Source of the DNA: Agromyces soli
GTDB lineage: Bacteria; Actinomycetota; Actinomycetes; Actinomycetales; Microbacteriaceae
DNA: 64,000 nucleotides
Direction: 5' to 3'
Assembly: GCF_022811605.1 (NCBI RefSeq)
Contig: NZ_CP094533.1
Span: 2,356,001 to 2,420,000 of the forward strand
The notes under the pieces: model-generated
Database searches by the model: none
Told to the model about the DNA's origin: nothing
The model's input: the letters and a program-made list of their open reading frames with translations, nothing else
Made by a program: the position numbers and the translations under genes
Shown: piece by piece, positions 9,969 through 19,898 of the stretch
Numbering within the stretch: the first letter of the stretch is position 1
Layout: each line of letters opens with the position of its first letter

Positions 9969-11594
9969 TTGAAGATCAAGAGAATCGGCGTTGCCGCCAT
10001 TGCTCTTGCTGCGGCCGGAGCGCTCACGCTCACCGGTTGCACGAGCGGTTCGCCGTCGTCGAGCGGTGCTGCCGGCGACATGTCGGCCATCATCACGACG
10101 AACGGTTCCGAGCCCCAGAACCCGCTGATCCCGACCAACACCAATGAGGTCGGCGGCGGCAAGATCCTCGACGCGATCTTCGCCGGTCTGGTGTATTACG
10201 ACGCCAAGGGTGCCGTGCACAACGACGTCGCGGAGTCCATCGAGTCCGACGACGCCCAGAACTACACCATCAAGATCAAGCCCGACCTGAAGTTCACGAA
10301 CGGCGACCCGGTGAACGCCGAGTCGTTCGTCAAGGCGTGGAACTACGGCGCCGCGCTCGACAACGCGCAGCTCTCGAGCTACTTCTTCGGCGACATCGAG
10401 GGCTTCTCGCTCGACGAGAACCGCCCCGAGCTCTCGGGCCTCAAGGTCGTCGACGACCTGACCTTCACGGTCGCGCTCGTGCAGCCCGAGTCGGACTTCC
10501 CGCTCAGCCTCGGCTACTCGGCCTTCTACCCGCTCCCCGAGTCGGCCTGGGCCGACCTCGAGGCCTTCGGTGAGAACCCGATCGGCAACGGGCCGTACAT
10601 GCTCGACGGCGAGGGCGCCTGGAAGCACAACGAGGAGATCAGCCTCGTCACGAACCCCGACTACGACGGTCCGCGCAAGGCGCAGAACGGCGGGCTCGAC
10701 ATCATCTTCTACGCCTCGCAGGACGCCTCGTACGCCGACCTGCAGGGTGGCAACGTCGATGTCGTCGACCAGATCCCGGAGGCGGCGCTCAGCAGCTACG
10801 CCGACGAGTTCCCGGACCGCTCGGTCAACCAGGCCGCGGCGATCTTCCAGTCCTTCACCATCCCCGCGCGCCTGCCGCACTTCTCGGGTGAGGAAGGCCA
10901 GCTCCGTCGCGCCGCCATCTCGATGGCGATCAACCGCGAGGAGATCACCGACGTGATCTTCGAGGGCACCCGCACCCCCGCGCACGACTTCACCTCGCCG
11001 GTCATCGACGGCTACTCGGAGGACGTGCCCGGCTCGGAGGTCCTCGACTTCGACCCGGAGAAGGCGAAGGAGCTGTGGGCCCAGGCCGACGCCATCGCCC
11101 CGTGGAGCGGCACCTTCCAGATCGCCTACAACGCCGACGGCGGCCACCAGGGCTGGGTCGACGCCGTGTCGAACCAGCTGAAGAACAACCTCGGCATCGA
11201 CGCGTCGGGCAACCCGTACCCGACCTTCGCCGAGGCGCGCACCGAGATCACCAACCGCACCATCCAGACCGCGTTCCGCAGCGGTTGGCAGGCCGACTAC
11301 CCGGCGCTGTTCAACTTCCTCGGGCCGCTGTACGGCACCGGTGCCGGTTCGAACGACGGTGACTACTCGAACCCCGAGGTCGACGCCCTCCTGAAGGAAG
11401 GCCGTGCGGAGACCGACATCGACGCCGCGAACGAGAAGTTCCAGCAGGTCCAGGAGATCCTGTTCAAGGACCTCCCCGCGGTTCCGCTGTGGTACTCGAA
11501 CGTCAACGGCGCGTGGAACGACACCGTGGACAACGTGGAGTTCGGCTGGAACTCGGTTCCGCTGTACTACCAGATCACCAAGGCTGCGGAGTAG
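9969..11594 (+). CDS. Peptide ABC transporter substrate-binding lipoprotein (OppA/DppA family)
   Basis: Extracytoplasmic receptor of a family 5 (SBP_bac_5) importer, 541 residues. A signal peptide ends in the lipobox LTGC with lipidated Cys24. A Ser/Gly-rich linker and a typical fold then follow, including GNGPYMLDG and the C-terminal PLWYSNVNGAW. Translation starts at TTG 9969 after a full aggagg site. Permease and ATPase genes follow. A strong hairpin at 11637-11668 lies between this gene and the permeases and probably lowers their expression relative to the receptor. The substrate is likely an oligopeptide, but the sequence alone does not prove it. Confidence 0.92.
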   Translation: MKIKRIGVAAIALAAAGALTLTGCTSGSPSSSGAAGDMSAIITTNGSEPQNPLIPTNTNEVGGGKILDAIFAGLVYYDAKGAVHNDVAESIESDDAQNYTIKIKPDLKFTNGDPVNAESFVKAWNYGAALDNAQLSSYFFGDIEGFSLDENRPELSGLKVVDDLTFTVALVQPESDFPLSLGYSAFYPLPESAWADLEAFGENPIGNGPYMLDGEGAWKHNEEISLVTNPDYDGPRKAQNGGLDIIFYASQDASYADLQGGNVDVVDQIPEAALSSYADEFPDRSVNQAAAIFQSFTIPARLPHFSGEEGQLRRAAISMAINREEITDVIFEGTRTPAHDFTSPVIDGYSEDVPGSEVLDFDPEKAKELWAQADAIAPWSGTFQIAYNADGGHQGWVDAVSNQLKNNLGIDASGNPYPTFAEARTEITNRTIQTAFRSGWQADYPALFNFLGPLYGTGAGSNDGDYSNPEVDALLKEGRAETDIDAANEKFQQVQEILFKDLPAVPLWYSNVNGAWNDTVDNVEFGWNSVPLYYQITKAAE

Positions 11595-11636
11595 TTCCCA
11601 GCCTGCGACGACTCAGGGTTAGACTCTGAGGCGCCC

Positions 11637-11668
11637 GTGGGGCGGCGGTCACCAGACCGCCGCCCCAC
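11637..11668 (+). terminator. Intra-operon hairpin between binding protein and permease
   Basis: A 13-bp perfect stem (gtggggcggcggt paired with accgccgccccac) and a 6-base loop, 42 bases after the binding-protein stop. It may act as a partial terminator or as an RNA-stabilising end for the receptor message. Confidence 0.65.
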
Positions 11669-11776
11669 ACCCACGTATCCTGCGGTGTCGCGAACGGCGT
11701 AGCATCGTAGGGCGACTCCACAACGGTGAGGTTTCTTCCAATAATGTCCACAACCGCAGAAGCCGAGGCCTGATCC

Positions 11777-12706
11777 ATGGCCGGCTACATCCTGCGCCGA
11801 CTGCTGCAGGCGATCCCTGTCTTGCTCGGCACCACCTTCTTGATCTACTTCATGGTCTTCGCCATGCCGGGCGACCCCGTCGTCGCCCTGTTCGGTGACA
11901 AGACCCCGCCCCCCCAGGTCCTCGAGGCGGTGCGCGAGCGCTACAACCTCGACAAGCCGTTCATCGTGCAGTACCTGCTGTTCCTCGGCGGCATCTTCCG
12001 CGGCGACTTCGGCGTCTCCTTCTCGGGCGAGCCCGTCTCCGACATCCTGGCCCGTACGTTCCCGGTGACCCTGCAGCTCGCGGCGATCGCCACGGTGTTC
12101 CTCGCCGTCGGCGGCATCCTCGTCGGCCTCATCTCGGGCCTGCGCAAGGGCGGCATCTTCGACGCGAGCGCGCTCGTGGTGAGCCTCATCCTCATCTCGC
12201 TGCCGATCTTCGTCGTCGCCTTCACCGCGCAGTACATCTTCGGCGTCCAGCTCGGCTGGTTCAGAACGACCGTGGGGTCCGGTGCGCCGATCCAAGACCT
12301 GATATTGCCGGCAATGGTGCTGGCCACAGGAAGCTTCGCGCAGATCGTCCGACTGACGAGGGCGTCGGTCATCGAGACGGACGGCCAGGACTTCGTTCGC
12401 ACCGCCGCGAGCAAGGGCCTGTCCCGGCGACGCATCGTCCCCGTGCACATCCTGCGCAACTCGCTCATCCCGGTCGTGACCTACATCGCCGTGGACTTCG
12501 GCGTGCTCATGGTGGGCGCGACCGTGACCGAGGGCATCTTCAACGTGCCCGGCGTCGGTCGCACCCTCTACCAGGCGATCATCCGCGGGGAGGGACCGAC
12601 CGTCGTCTCCTTCGTGACCGTCATGGTGCTGATCTACCTCATCGTGAACCTCCTGGTGGATCTGCTGTACGCCGTTCTCGACCCGAGGATCCGCTATGTC
12701 AAGTAA
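11777..12706 (+). CDS. oppB: Peptide ABC transporter permease, OppB/DppB type
   Basis: Inner-membrane permease of 309 residues with about six membrane helices. The family N-terminus YILRRLLQAIPVLLGTTFLIY and the EAA-like loop AASKGLSRRRIVPVHILRNS, which contacts the ATPase, are both present. The ATG at 11777 is preceded only by a weak purine-rich stretch. The end overlaps oppC by 11 bases, indicating coupled translation. Confidence 0.93.
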   Translation: MAGYILRRLLQAIPVLLGTTFLIYFMVFAMPGDPVVALFGDKTPPPQVLEAVRERYNLDKPFIVQYLLFLGGIFRGDFGVSFSGEPVSDILARTFPVTLQLAAIATVFLAVGGILVGLISGLRKGGIFDASALVVSLILISLPIFVVAFTAQYIFGVQLGWFRTTVGSGAPIQDLILPAMVLATGSFAQIVRLTRASVIETDGQDFVRTAASKGLSRRRIVPVHILRNSLIPVVTYIAVDFGVLMVGATVTEGIFNVPGVGRTLYQAIIRGEGPTVVSFVTVMVLIYLIVNLLVDLLYAVLDPRIRYVK

Positions 12707-13649
12707 CACCCGATCCACTCAGCAGCACTACGTCGCCCCGGTCGAGGAGACCCCGCTCGTCGCGATCGACGCCGTCAAGGCCGAGGGCAAGCCCTCGAAC
12801 CTCTGGCGCGACGCCTGGGCCGATGTCCGCCGCCGCCCGATGTTCTGGATCTCGGCGGCGATCATCCTGCTCGTCGTCGTGGTCGCCCTGTTCCCGGGCC
12901 TGTTCACCCAGGTGCCGCCGAACAACGACTGCCAGCTCTCGAACAGCAACGCCGGCCCCGCGCCCGGCCACCCGCTCGGCTTCACCAAGCAGGGCTGCGA
13001 CATCTACTCGCGCATCATCCACGGCACCTCGACCTCGCTGTCGGTCGGCCTCATCGTGACGGTGCTCGTGGCGGTGCTCGGCATCCTGTTCGGCGCCTTC
13101 GCGGGCTTCTACGGCGGCTGGGTCGACTCGGTGCTCTCGCGCCTCGGCGACATCTTCTTCTCGATCCCCTACATCCTCGCGGCCGTCGTCGTCATGTCGG
13201 TGCTCTCGAAGTACGCGAGCATCTGGACGATCGCGTTGGCGATCGGCATCTTCGCGTGGCCGGCGACGGCGCGTGTGCTGAGAGCCGAGATCCTGCGGGT
13301 GAAGAACTCCGACTTCGTGATGGCGGCCACCGCCCTCGGCGTCTCCCGGTTCCGCATCCTGCTGCGGCACGTGCTGCCCAACTCGATCGCCCCGGTCATC
13401 GTGATCACCACCATCTCGCTCGCCTCGGCGATCGTCGCGGAGGCGACCCTGTCGTTCCTCGGCGTCGGCCTGCCGTCGAGCATCATGTCGTGGGGCAACG
13501 ACATCAGCCAGGCGCAGCGCGACCTCCGCACCGCGCCGCAGACGCTGATCCTCCCGTCGATCGCGCTGAGCGTGACCGTGCTGAGCTTCATCATGCTCGG
13601 CGAGGTCGTCCGCGACGCGCTCGACCCGAAGGCGAGGGCACGTCGATGA
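12696..13649 (+). CDS. oppC: Peptide ABC transporter permease, OppC/DppC type
   Basis: Second permease subunit, 317 residues. A cytoplasmic N-terminal stretch of about 45 residues precedes the first helix (MFWISAAIILLVVVVALFPG). The loop AATALGVSRFRILLRHVLPN is the ATPase-contact EAA motif. A periplasmic segment after the first helix contains two cysteines (DCQL and GCDIY), which is common in OppC. It overlaps oppB by 11 bases and the ATPase gene by four (ATGA). Confidence 0.93.
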   Translation: MSSNTRSTQQHYVAPVEETPLVAIDAVKAEGKPSNLWRDAWADVRRRPMFWISAAIILLVVVVALFPGLFTQVPPNNDCQLSNSNAGPAPGHPLGFTKQGCDIYSRIIHGTSTSLSVGLIVTVLVAVLGILFGAFAGFYGGWVDSVLSRLGDIFFSIPYILAAVVVMSVLSKYASIWTIALAIGIFAWPATARVLRAEILRVKNSDFVMAATALGVSRFRILLRHVLPNSIAPVIVITTISLASAIVAEATLSFLGVGLPSSIMSWGNDISQAQRDLRTAPQTLILPSIALSVTVLSFIMLGEVVRDALDPKARARR

Positions 13650-15424
13650 CCGAGATCGAGACCCAGAAGACGATCGGAACCTCCGTGCCCGAATCCCGCA
13701 CCGACGACGAGCGGCCGCTGCTCGAGATCAAGGATCTCAAGGTCGGCTTCAAGACCCAGACCGGCATGGTCACCGCGGTCGACGGCGTCAACCTCACCCT
13801 CTACCGCGGCCAGAGCCTCGCGATCGTGGGGGAGTCGGGCTCCGGCAAGTCGACGACCGCGCACGCGATCATCAACCTGCTGCCGGGCTCCGGCGAGATC
13901 ACCGGCGGCCAGATCCTCCTCGACGGGCAGGACCTGACCAAGGCGACGAAGCACGAGATGGAGTCCATCCGCGGCCGCAAGGTCGGCTTCGTCCCGCAGG
14001 ACCCCATGTCGAACCTGAACCCGGTCTGGTCGATCGGCTTCCAGGTCGAGGAGGCGATCCGCGCGAACGGCATCGCGAGCGAGCGCAAGGCCGTCAAGGC
14101 GCGCGCGATCGAGGTGCTGAAGGAGGCCGGCCTCCAGGATGCCGACCGCCGTCTGAAGCAGTTCCCGCACCAGTTCTCCGGCGGCATGCGCCAGCGCGTG
14201 CTCATCGGCATGGGCCTCGCGGCGAACCCGCAGCTGCTCATCGCCGACGAGCCCACCTCGGCGCTCGACGTCACGGTGCAGCGGGTCATCCTCGACCACC
14301 TCGAGTCCCTCACCCGGGAGCTCGGCACCACGCTGCTGTTCATCACGCACGACCTCGGCCTCGCCGCCGAGCGCGCGGAGCAGCTCGTCGTGATGTACAA
14401 GGGCCGCGTCGTGGAGTCGGGCCCGTCGCTGCAGATCCTGCAGAATCCGCAGCACCCGTACACGCAGCGGCTCGTCGCCGCGGCGCCGAGCCTCGCCTCC
14501 CGCCGTATCCAGGCGACCGGCAGCATCAAGGCCGCCGAGGACTCGATGGGCGAGGATGCCGCGTCCGCCGCGGGCGAGGCGATCGACCTGATCGCCACGG
14601 CCGAGGCGCGCGCCGAGGCGCTCGAGGCCGCCGCGGCGCAACCGCCGGCGATCGTCGTGGAAGACCTGACGAAGGTCTACAAGATCCGTGGCACGGGCGA
14701 CTTCACGGCCGTCGACAGCGTCTCGTTCCAGATCGCGAAGGGCACCACCACGGCGCTCGTCGGCGAGTCGGGCTCGGGCAAGTCGACCGTCGCGAAGATG
14801 CTGCTGAAGCTCGAGGACTCGACCTCCGGTCGCATCCTCGTCGGCGGCGCCGACCTCGCGAACGTGCGCGGGCAGGAGCTCTTCGCGCTCCGCAGCCGCA
14901 TGCAGCCGGTCTTCCAGGACCCGTACGGTTCGCTGAACCCGCTCCGCAACATCGGCAACACGATCGGCGAGCCGCTGATGACCCACAAGGTGGGCACCAA
15001 GGCGTCGCGCCGCGAGCGCGTGTTCGAGCTGCTCGACCAGGTCTCGCTGCCGCGGACCCTCGTCGGCCGCTACCCGAACGAGCTCTCGGGCGGCCAGCGC
15101 CAGCGCATCGCCATCGCGCGGGCGCTCGCACTGAAGCCCGAGATCGTCGTGCTCGACGAGGCCGTGTCGGCCCTCGACGTGCTCGTGCAGGCCCAGATCC
15201 TGCGCCTGCTCGCCGACCTGCAGGCCGAGCTCGGGCTCACGTACCTCTTCATCACGCACGACCTCGCCGTCGTGCGCGTCATCGCGGACAACGTCTGCGT
15301 GATGCAGAAGGGGCGCATCGTCGAGGCCGCGACCACCGACGAGGTGTTCGAGAACCCGCAGCAGCAGTACACCAAGGACCTGCTCGCCGCGATCCCGGGG
15401 GCGAACATCCCGCTCGGCGTCTGA
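13646..15424 (+). CDS. Peptide ABC transporter ATP-binding protein, OppD-OppF fusion
   Basis: Both ATPase halves are fused in one 592-residue chain. Domain 1 (about 25-275) has Walker [10 protein letters not shown], signature FSGGMRQRV and Walker [13 protein letters not shown]. An Ala/Glu-rich linker of about 70 residues follows. Domain 2 (about 335-590) has Walker [10 protein letters not shown], signature LSGGQRQRI and Walker [12 protein letters not shown], where Val replaces the usual Pro/Thr. Each half keeps the C-terminal oligopeptide region ([10 protein letters not shown] and [11 protein letters not shown]). It is the last gene of the importer operon and is followed by a strong terminator. 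Confidence 0.94.
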   Translation: MTEIETQKTIGTSVPESRTDDERPLLEIKDLKVGFKTQTGMVTAVDGVNLTLYRGQSLAIVGESGSGKSTTAHAIINLLPGSGEITGGQILLDGQDLTKATKHEMESIRGRKVGFVPQDPMSNLNPVWSIGFQVEEAIRANGIASERKAVKARAIEVLKEAGLQDADRRLKQFPHQFSGGMRQRVLIGMGLAANPQLLIADEPTSALDVTVQRVILDHLESLTRELGTTLLFITHDLGLAAERAEQLVVMYKGRVVESGPSLQILQNPQHPYTQRLVAAAPSLASRRIQATGSIKAAEDSMGEDAASAAGEAIDLIATAEARAEALEAAAAQPPAIVVEDLTKVYKIRGTGDFTAVDSVSFQIAKGTTTALVGESGSGKSTVAKMLLKLEDSTSGRILVGGADLANVRGQELFALRSRMQPVFQDPYGSLNPLRNIGNTIGEPLMTHKVGTKASRRERVFELLDQVSLPRTLVGRYPNELSGGQRQRIAIARALALKPEIVVLDEAVSALDVLVQAQILRLLADLQAELGLTYLFITHDLAVVRVIADNVCVMQKGRIVEAATTDEVFENPQQQYTKDLLAAIPGANIPLGV

Positions 15425-15435
15425 TCCGATCCGTT

Positions 15436-15471
15436 CGAGGGCCCGGCCGGTGGCAACCGGCCGGGCCCTCG
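15436..15471 (+). terminator. Terminator of the peptide importer operon
   Basis: A perfect 16-bp stem (cgagggcccggccggt and its complement) with a 4-base loop ggca, 12 bases after the stop. It is one of the longest perfect hairpins in the window. Confidence 0.8.
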
Positions 15472-15603
15472 GCGTCTCCGGGCGAAGGCCGGGAGGCCGG
15501 GAGGACGCTGCCTGGGAACCGCGTGCCGATGCGTTCTCCAGCGTGCGATACGATGTCAGGCGGCCGAGTCCGGCCGATCATCCACCGACAGGAGCTTTCC
15601 TTC

Positions 15604-17508
15604 ATGGCGCTCGCCCACCGCACCGATCTGCGCAACGTCGCGATCGTCGCCCACGTCGACCACGGCAAGACGACGCTCGTCGACGCCATGCTCAAGCAGA
15701 CGAACTCCTTCGCGGAGCACGCGCACGTCGACGATCGCGCCATGGACTCCAACGAGCTCGAGCGTGAGAAGGGCATCACGATCCTCGCCAAGAACACGGC
15801 GGTGGAGTACCAGGGCGTGCACGCGAAGGACGGCCCGGTCACGATCAACGTGATCGACACCCCCGGGCACGCCGACTTCGGCGGCGAGGTTGAGCGCGGC
15901 CTGTCGATGGTCGACGGCGTCGTGCTGCTCGTCGACTCCTCCGAGGGGCCGCTGCCGCAGACCCGCTTCGTGCTCCGCAAGGCGCTCGAGGCGCGCCTGC
16001 CGGTCATCCTCCTCGTCAACAAGACCGACCGCCCCGACGCGCGCATCGCCGAGGTCGAGGAGGAGAGCCACGACCTGCTGCTCGGCCTCGCGAGCGACCT
16101 CTCCGACGACGTTCCCGACCTCGACGTCGACGCGCTGCTCGACGTGCCGGTCGTCTACGCCTCCGGCAAGGCCGGCCGCGCCTCGCGCAACCGTCCCGCG
16201 AACGGCGAGCTGCCCGACAACGGCGACCTCGAGCCGCTCTTCGAGGCGATCCTCGAGCACGTGCCCGCGCCGAGCTACGACGACGAGGCGCCGCTGCAGG
16301 CCTGGGTCACGAACCTCGACTCCTCGCCGTTCCTCGGCCGCCTCGCGCTGCTGCGCGTCTTCAACGGCCGCATCAAGAAGGGCCAGACGGTCGCGTGGGT
16401 CCGCCACGACGGCAGCCACTCCAACGTGCGCATCACCGAGCTGCTGAAGACGAAGGCGCTCGAGCGCTTCCCCGCGGAGGACGCGGGGCCCGGTGACATC
16501 ATCGCCGTCGCCGGCATCGAGGAGATCACCATCGGCGAGACGCTCGCCGACCCGGAGGACGTGCGTCCGCTGCCCGCGATCCACGTCGACGACCCCGCCA
16601 TCTCGATGACGATCGGCACGAACACCTCGCCGATCGTCGGCAAGGTGAAGGGGCACAAGCTCACCGCCCGCATGGTCAAGGACCGGCTCGACCGCGAGCT
16701 CATCGGCAACGTCTCGCTCAAGGTCGTCGACATCGGCCGCCCCGACGCCTGGGAGGTACAGGGCCGCGGCGAGCTGGCCCTGGCCATCCTCGTCGAGCAG
16801 ATGCGCCGCGAGGGCTTCGAGCTCACGGTGGGCAAGCCGCAGGTGGTCACCAAGCAGGTCGACGGCAAGGTGCACGAGCCCTTCGAGCACCTCACGATCG
16901 ACGCGCCCGAGGAGTACCTCGGCGCGATCACGCAGCTCCTCGCCGCCCGCAAGGGCCGGATGGACAACATGTCCAACCACGGCACCGGCTGGGTGCGCAT
17001 GGAGTTCATCGTGCCGAGCCGCGGCCTCATCGGTTTCCGCACGGAGTTCCTCACGATCACCCGCGGCACCGGCATCGCAAACGCGATCTCGCACGGCTAC
17101 GAGCCGTGGGCCGGCACGATCACCACGCGCAACAACGGCTCGATCGTGGCCGACCGCGCCGGTGTGGTCACGCCGTTCGCGATCATCGCGCTGCAGGAGC
17201 GCATGTCGTTCTTCGTGAACCCGACCGAAGAGGTCTACGAGGGCATGGTCATCGGCGAGAACTCGCGCGCCGACGACATGGACGTCAACATCACGAAGGA
17301 GAAGAAGCTCACGAACATGCGTTCGTCGACGGCCGACACCTTCGAGTCGATGACGCCGTCGCGCCAGCTCACGCTGGAGGAGTGCCTCGAGTTCGCCCGT
17401 GAGGACGAGTGCGTCGAGGTCACGCCCGAGAAGGTCCGCATCCGCAAGGTCGAGCTCGACGCGACCGCTCGCGCGCGCGCCACCTCGCGTCTGAAGAAGC
17501 AGGGCTGA
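15604..17508 (+). CDS. typA: Translational GTPase TypA/BipA
   Basis: Ribosome-associated GTPase of the elongation-factor family, involved in ribosome assembly and stress growth. The P-loop AHVDHGKTT is at about residues 15-23. The switch segment [16 protein letters not shown] and NKTD motifs follow, then EF-G-like domains III and V and the TypA-specific C-terminal domain ([24 protein letters not shown]). At 634 residues it is full length. ATG 15604 follows an aggag site. The gene stands alone between two terminators. Confidence 0.96.
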   Translation: MALAHRTDLRNVAIVAHVDHGKTTLVDAMLKQTNSFAEHAHVDDRAMDSNELEREKGITILAKNTAVEYQGVHAKDGPVTINVIDTPGHADFGGEVERGLSMVDGVVLLVDSSEGPLPQTRFVLRKALEARLPVILLVNKTDRPDARIAEVEEESHDLLLGLASDLSDDVPDLDVDALLDVPVVYASGKAGRASRNRPANGELPDNGDLEPLFEAILEHVPAPSYDDEAPLQAWVTNLDSSPFLGRLALLRVFNGRIKKGQTVAWVRHDGSHSNVRITELLKTKALERFPAEDAGPGDIIAVAGIEEITIGETLADPEDVRPLPAIHVDDPAISMTIGTNTSPIVGKVKGHKLTARMVKDRLDRELIGNVSLKVVDIGRPDAWEVQGRGELALAILVEQMRREGFELTVGKPQVVTKQVDGKVHEPFEHLTIDAPEEYLGAITQLLAARKGRMDNMSNHGTGWVRMEFIVPSRGLIGFRTEFLTITRGTGIANAISHGYEPWAGTITTRNNGSIVADRAGVVTPFAIIALQERMSFFVNPTEEVYEGMVIGENSRADDMDVNITKEKKLTNMRSSTADTFESMTPSRQLTLEECLEFAREDECVEVTPEKVRIRKVELDATARARATSRLKKQG

Positions 17509-17532
17509 TCGGGGATTCCACAGTTCCATCGC

Positions 17533-17562
17533 GGATGCCGCGGGCTTCGGCCCGCGGCATCC
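17533..17562 (+). terminator. Terminator after typA
   Basis: A 13-bp stem (ggatgccgcgggc and its complement) closed by a ttcg tetraloop, 24 bases after the stop. The C(UUCG)G loop is unusually stable. Confidence 0.75.
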
Positions 17563-17739
17563 GGCGTTTCCGGGCGGGGCGCTTCGCCGGTGGTCGGGCC
17601 GAGGGGGAGCCGGATGGCTCGCTGGGATTCCTCCACCGGATTCATGCATTTGGATGAAGCTCCCAGGGAAAGGCACGTACCGTAGCCGAGGCCCTCGATA
17701 AAGATTCGATAACGAACGCACGAACCCGATACGAAACGC

Positions 17740-18519
17740 ATGACGACTTCCCCCGCATCCCGCGGCCGCCGCGCGGCCGCTCGGCCGGCTCGACGCCGCC
17801 GCACCAGCCCCCCGCCCGCCAAGCGCCTCCTCGCGACGCTCGGCATGACCTTCGCCGGCGGCATGATGCTCGCCACGAGCCTGCCGGCCCTCGCCGTCAC
17901 CGCGACCTCGACCGAGCCGACCGCCTCGGTCTACGCGCCCGTGGTCGACGTGCTCGCCCCGAAGCCCCAGGAGCTCGAGGTCGGCGGTGACGTCGTCGCC
18001 GCACAGGTCGCCGTCGACGAGTTCACCGCGGTCGCGGCTCCGCCGCCGATCGCCTCCTCGGTCGCCGGGCTCGGCACGGTCGAGATCCAGCGCACGGACG
18101 CGATCGTGTGGCCCGTGACGAACCCGGGCCGCATCAGCGACGGCTTCGGCCCGCGATCCGCGCCCTGCGCCGGGTGCTCGACGTTCCACAAGGGCGTCGA
18201 CTTCATCCCCGGCGAGGGAACCCCCGTCATGTCGATCGCCGACGGCGTCGTCGTGACCGCCACCGAGAACGGCGGCGGGCTCGGCGTGAACGTCGAGGTG
18301 CAGCACAACATCGAGGGCGAACTGCTCACGAGCTCGTACTCGCACATGCAGTTCGGCTCGCTGCAGGTGTCGGTCGGCGACCGCGTCGCCGCCGGCCAGC
18401 AGCTCGGCAGTATCGGCTCGACCGGCCAGTCGACCGGCCCCCACCTGCACCTCGAGATGTACGGCTCCGACGACGCGCGATTCGACGGCATGGCCTGGCT
18501 GAGCGCACGGCTCGGCTGA
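17740..18519 (+). CDS. Secreted M23 family peptidase
   Basis: Likely zinc endopeptidase acting on cell-wall peptide bridges. An Arg-rich N-terminus leads into a hydrophobic segment (LLATLGMTFAGGMMLATSLPALA), consistent with an export signal. The C-terminal M23 domain shows FHKGVDFIPGEGTPV (H150 and D154) and PHLHLEMYG (H235 and H237), the zinc ligands and catalytic histidine. At 259 residues it has no extra LysM or SH3 domain. The 230 bases upstream hold the typA terminator but no regulatory RNA I could recognise. Confidence 0.87.
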   Translation: MTTSPASRGRRAAARPARRRRTSPPPAKRLLATLGMTFAGGMMLATSLPALAVTATSTEPTASVYAPVVDVLAPKPQELEVGGDVVAAQVAVDEFTAVAAPPPIASSVAGLGTVEIQRTDAIVWPVTNPGRISDGFGPRSAPCAGCSTFHKGVDFIPGEGTPVMSIADGVVVTATENGGGLGVNVEVQHNIEGELLTSSYSHMQFGSLQVSVGDRVAAGQQLGSIGSTGQSTGPHLHLEMYGSDDARFDGMAWLSARLG

Positions 18520-18539
18520 CCAGTCGGGGCCAACGCCGC

Positions 18540-19364
18540 TCAGCGCCCGGTGAAGTCCGGGTCCCGCTTCTCGAGGAAGGCGGCGACGCCCTCGCGCATG
18601 TCCTCGGTGCGGAACGCGTCGCGGAATCCCTCGATCTCGAGCAGCGTGGCGGTCGCGGTCGGCGTGCCCGCCGCGCCCACGAGCACGCGCTTGGCGAGGC
18701 CGACGGCCGTGGCGGCGTTCCGGCCGATGAGCTCCACGGTCTCGCGCGCGCCGGCGAGCAGCGCCTCGCGGTCGTCGAAGCGACGCGTCACGAGCCCGAC
18801 CCGGGCCGCCTCCTCGACGTCGAGCTGACGGCCGGTGTAGATGAGCTCCTTCGCGAGCGCGGGCCCGACGACGCGGGGGAGGCGCACCGTCCCCCCGAAG
18901 CCCGGGATGAGTCCGAGGTGCACTTCTGGCTGCCCGAAGTGCGAGGCCTCCGTCGCGTAGATGAAGTCGCAGGCGAGGGCGAGCTCGAGCCCGCCGCCGA
19001 GCGCGTAGCCGTCGACGCAGGCGATGACCGGCAGCGGCAGCGCCTCGATCGCCGCGGCCACGGCGTGCCCGTGCTCCGCGGTCTGCGCGCCCTCGTCGGG
19101 AGTGAGCTCGGCCATCGCGGAGATGTCGGCGCCGGCCACGAAGGCGCGCCCGCCCGCACCGACGAGGAGCACGCCGGCGAGCCCGCCCGGCTCGGCGGCC
19201 AGCTCGGCGAGCACGTCCGCCAGTGCATCGAGCACCTCGGGCGACAGCGCGTTGAGCGCCTTCGGGCGGTCGATCGTGACGACGGCCGTTCGCCCGTCGC
19301 GCTCGAGCCGGACCACCGGGGCCGCGAGGCCCTCGCTCGTCGCCGTGCCGTCGTCGCTCGTCAT
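18540..19364 (-). CDS. Enoyl-CoA hydratase/isomerase family protein
   Basis: Crotonase-fold acyl-CoA enzyme, 274 residues. The oxyanion-hole segments AFVAGADISAM and YALGGGLELALACDF are present, with the Glu in GQPEVHLGLIPGFGGT and the C-terminal FLEKRDPDFTGR. These match hydratases of fatty acid degradation, but the exact substrate cannot be read from the sequence. The ATG at 19364 follows gggagg. The gene is transcribed opposite to its neighbours and ends 20 bases from the M23 gene stop. Confidence 0.88.
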   Translation of the reverse strand: MTSDDGTATSEGLAAPVVRLERDGRTAVVTIDRPKALNALSPEVLDALADVLAELAAEPGGLAGVLLVGAGGRAFVAGADISAMAELTPDEGAQTAEHGHAVAAAIEALPLPVIACVDGYALGGGLELALACDFIYATEASHFGQPEVHLGLIPGFGGTVRLPRVVGPALAKELIYTGRQLDVEEAARVGLVTRRFDDREALLAGARETVELIGRNAATAVGLAKRVLVGAAGTPTATATLLEIEGFRDAFRTEDMREGVAAFLEKRDPDFTGR

Positions 19365-19436
19365 GCCGCCTCCCGTTCGCCCCGGCCGGGGCCTCCCGCC
19401 ACACGCTACGCCATGTCCGAGGTCGAGGGTCGGCGG

Positions 19437-19442
19437 TAGACT
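19437..19442 (+). promoter_or_regulatory. -10 box of a likely leaderless transcript (lipoprotein gene)
   Basis: TAGACT is followed by exactly 6 bases and then the ATG at 19449. Transcription would start at or next to the start codon. Confidence 0.5.
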
Positions 19443-19448
19443 CGGCGC

Positions 19449-19898
19449 ATGTCCGCCGCGTATCCTCGTCTCCGTCTCGGCCTGCTCGCCGCCACCGCCG
19501 TCTTCGCGGCGACCGCGCTCACCGGCTGCTTCGCGAATCCGGTCGAAGACCTCGTGAACCAGGGCATCGAGGGCGCGGTCGAAGAGGCGACCGGCGGCGA
19601 CGTCTCGCTCGGCGGCGAGCTGCCCGCCGACTTCCCGGCCGAGGTGCCGCTGCCCGAGGGTGAGGTCGTCTTCGCGGCGGGCACCGCGGGCGAGGGCTGG
19701 GTCGTCACGATGACGTCCTCGGCCGCCGACCCCGTGGCCGAGGCGACCGCGGCGCTCGAGGCCGCCGGCTTCACGGTCGACACGGCGCTCTCCGGCGCCG
19801 ACGCGGGCGCTTCCGTCTACACGAACGAGACGTACCTCGTGGTCGTCGCGGGCGACGGCGAGAACATCGCGTTCACGGTCACGGCGAAGCCGCAGTGA
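19449..19898 (+). CDS. Small secreted lipoprotein, function unknown
   Basis: 149 residues. The signal peptide ends in the lipobox ALTGC, and the mature part is acidic with a two-layer alpha/beta look (an Ala-rich helix followed by VDTALSGADAGASVYTNE). No catalytic motif is visible. It is preceded by a -10 box so close that the message is probably leaderless. It overlaps the next membrane-protein gene by four bases, so the two may work together at the cell surface. Function unknown. Confidence 0.72.
   Translation: MSAAYPRLRLGLLAATAVFAATALTGCFANPVEDLVNQGIEGAVEEATGGDVSLGGELPADFPAEVPLPEGEVVFAAGTAGEGWVVTMTSSAADPVAEATAALEAAGFTVDTALSGADAGASVYTNETYLVVVAGDGENIAFTVTAKPQ

Noticed and set aside
11595-11776. 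A missing small gene between binding protein and oppB
   Set aside because: The region holds the hairpin at 11637-11668 and no frame with a ribosome site.
17566-17739. A c-di-AMP (ydaO-type) riboswitch before the M23 peptidase
   Set aside because: Such genes often carry one in Actinobacteria, but I could not find the conserved blocks of that RNA in this region.
15556-19404. A minus-strand open frame of about 1280 codons across typA and the M23 gene
   Set aside because: It runs antisense to well-identified genes and its translation is Arg/Ala-rich low-quality sequence without motifs. Long open frames opposite real genes are normal at this GC content.
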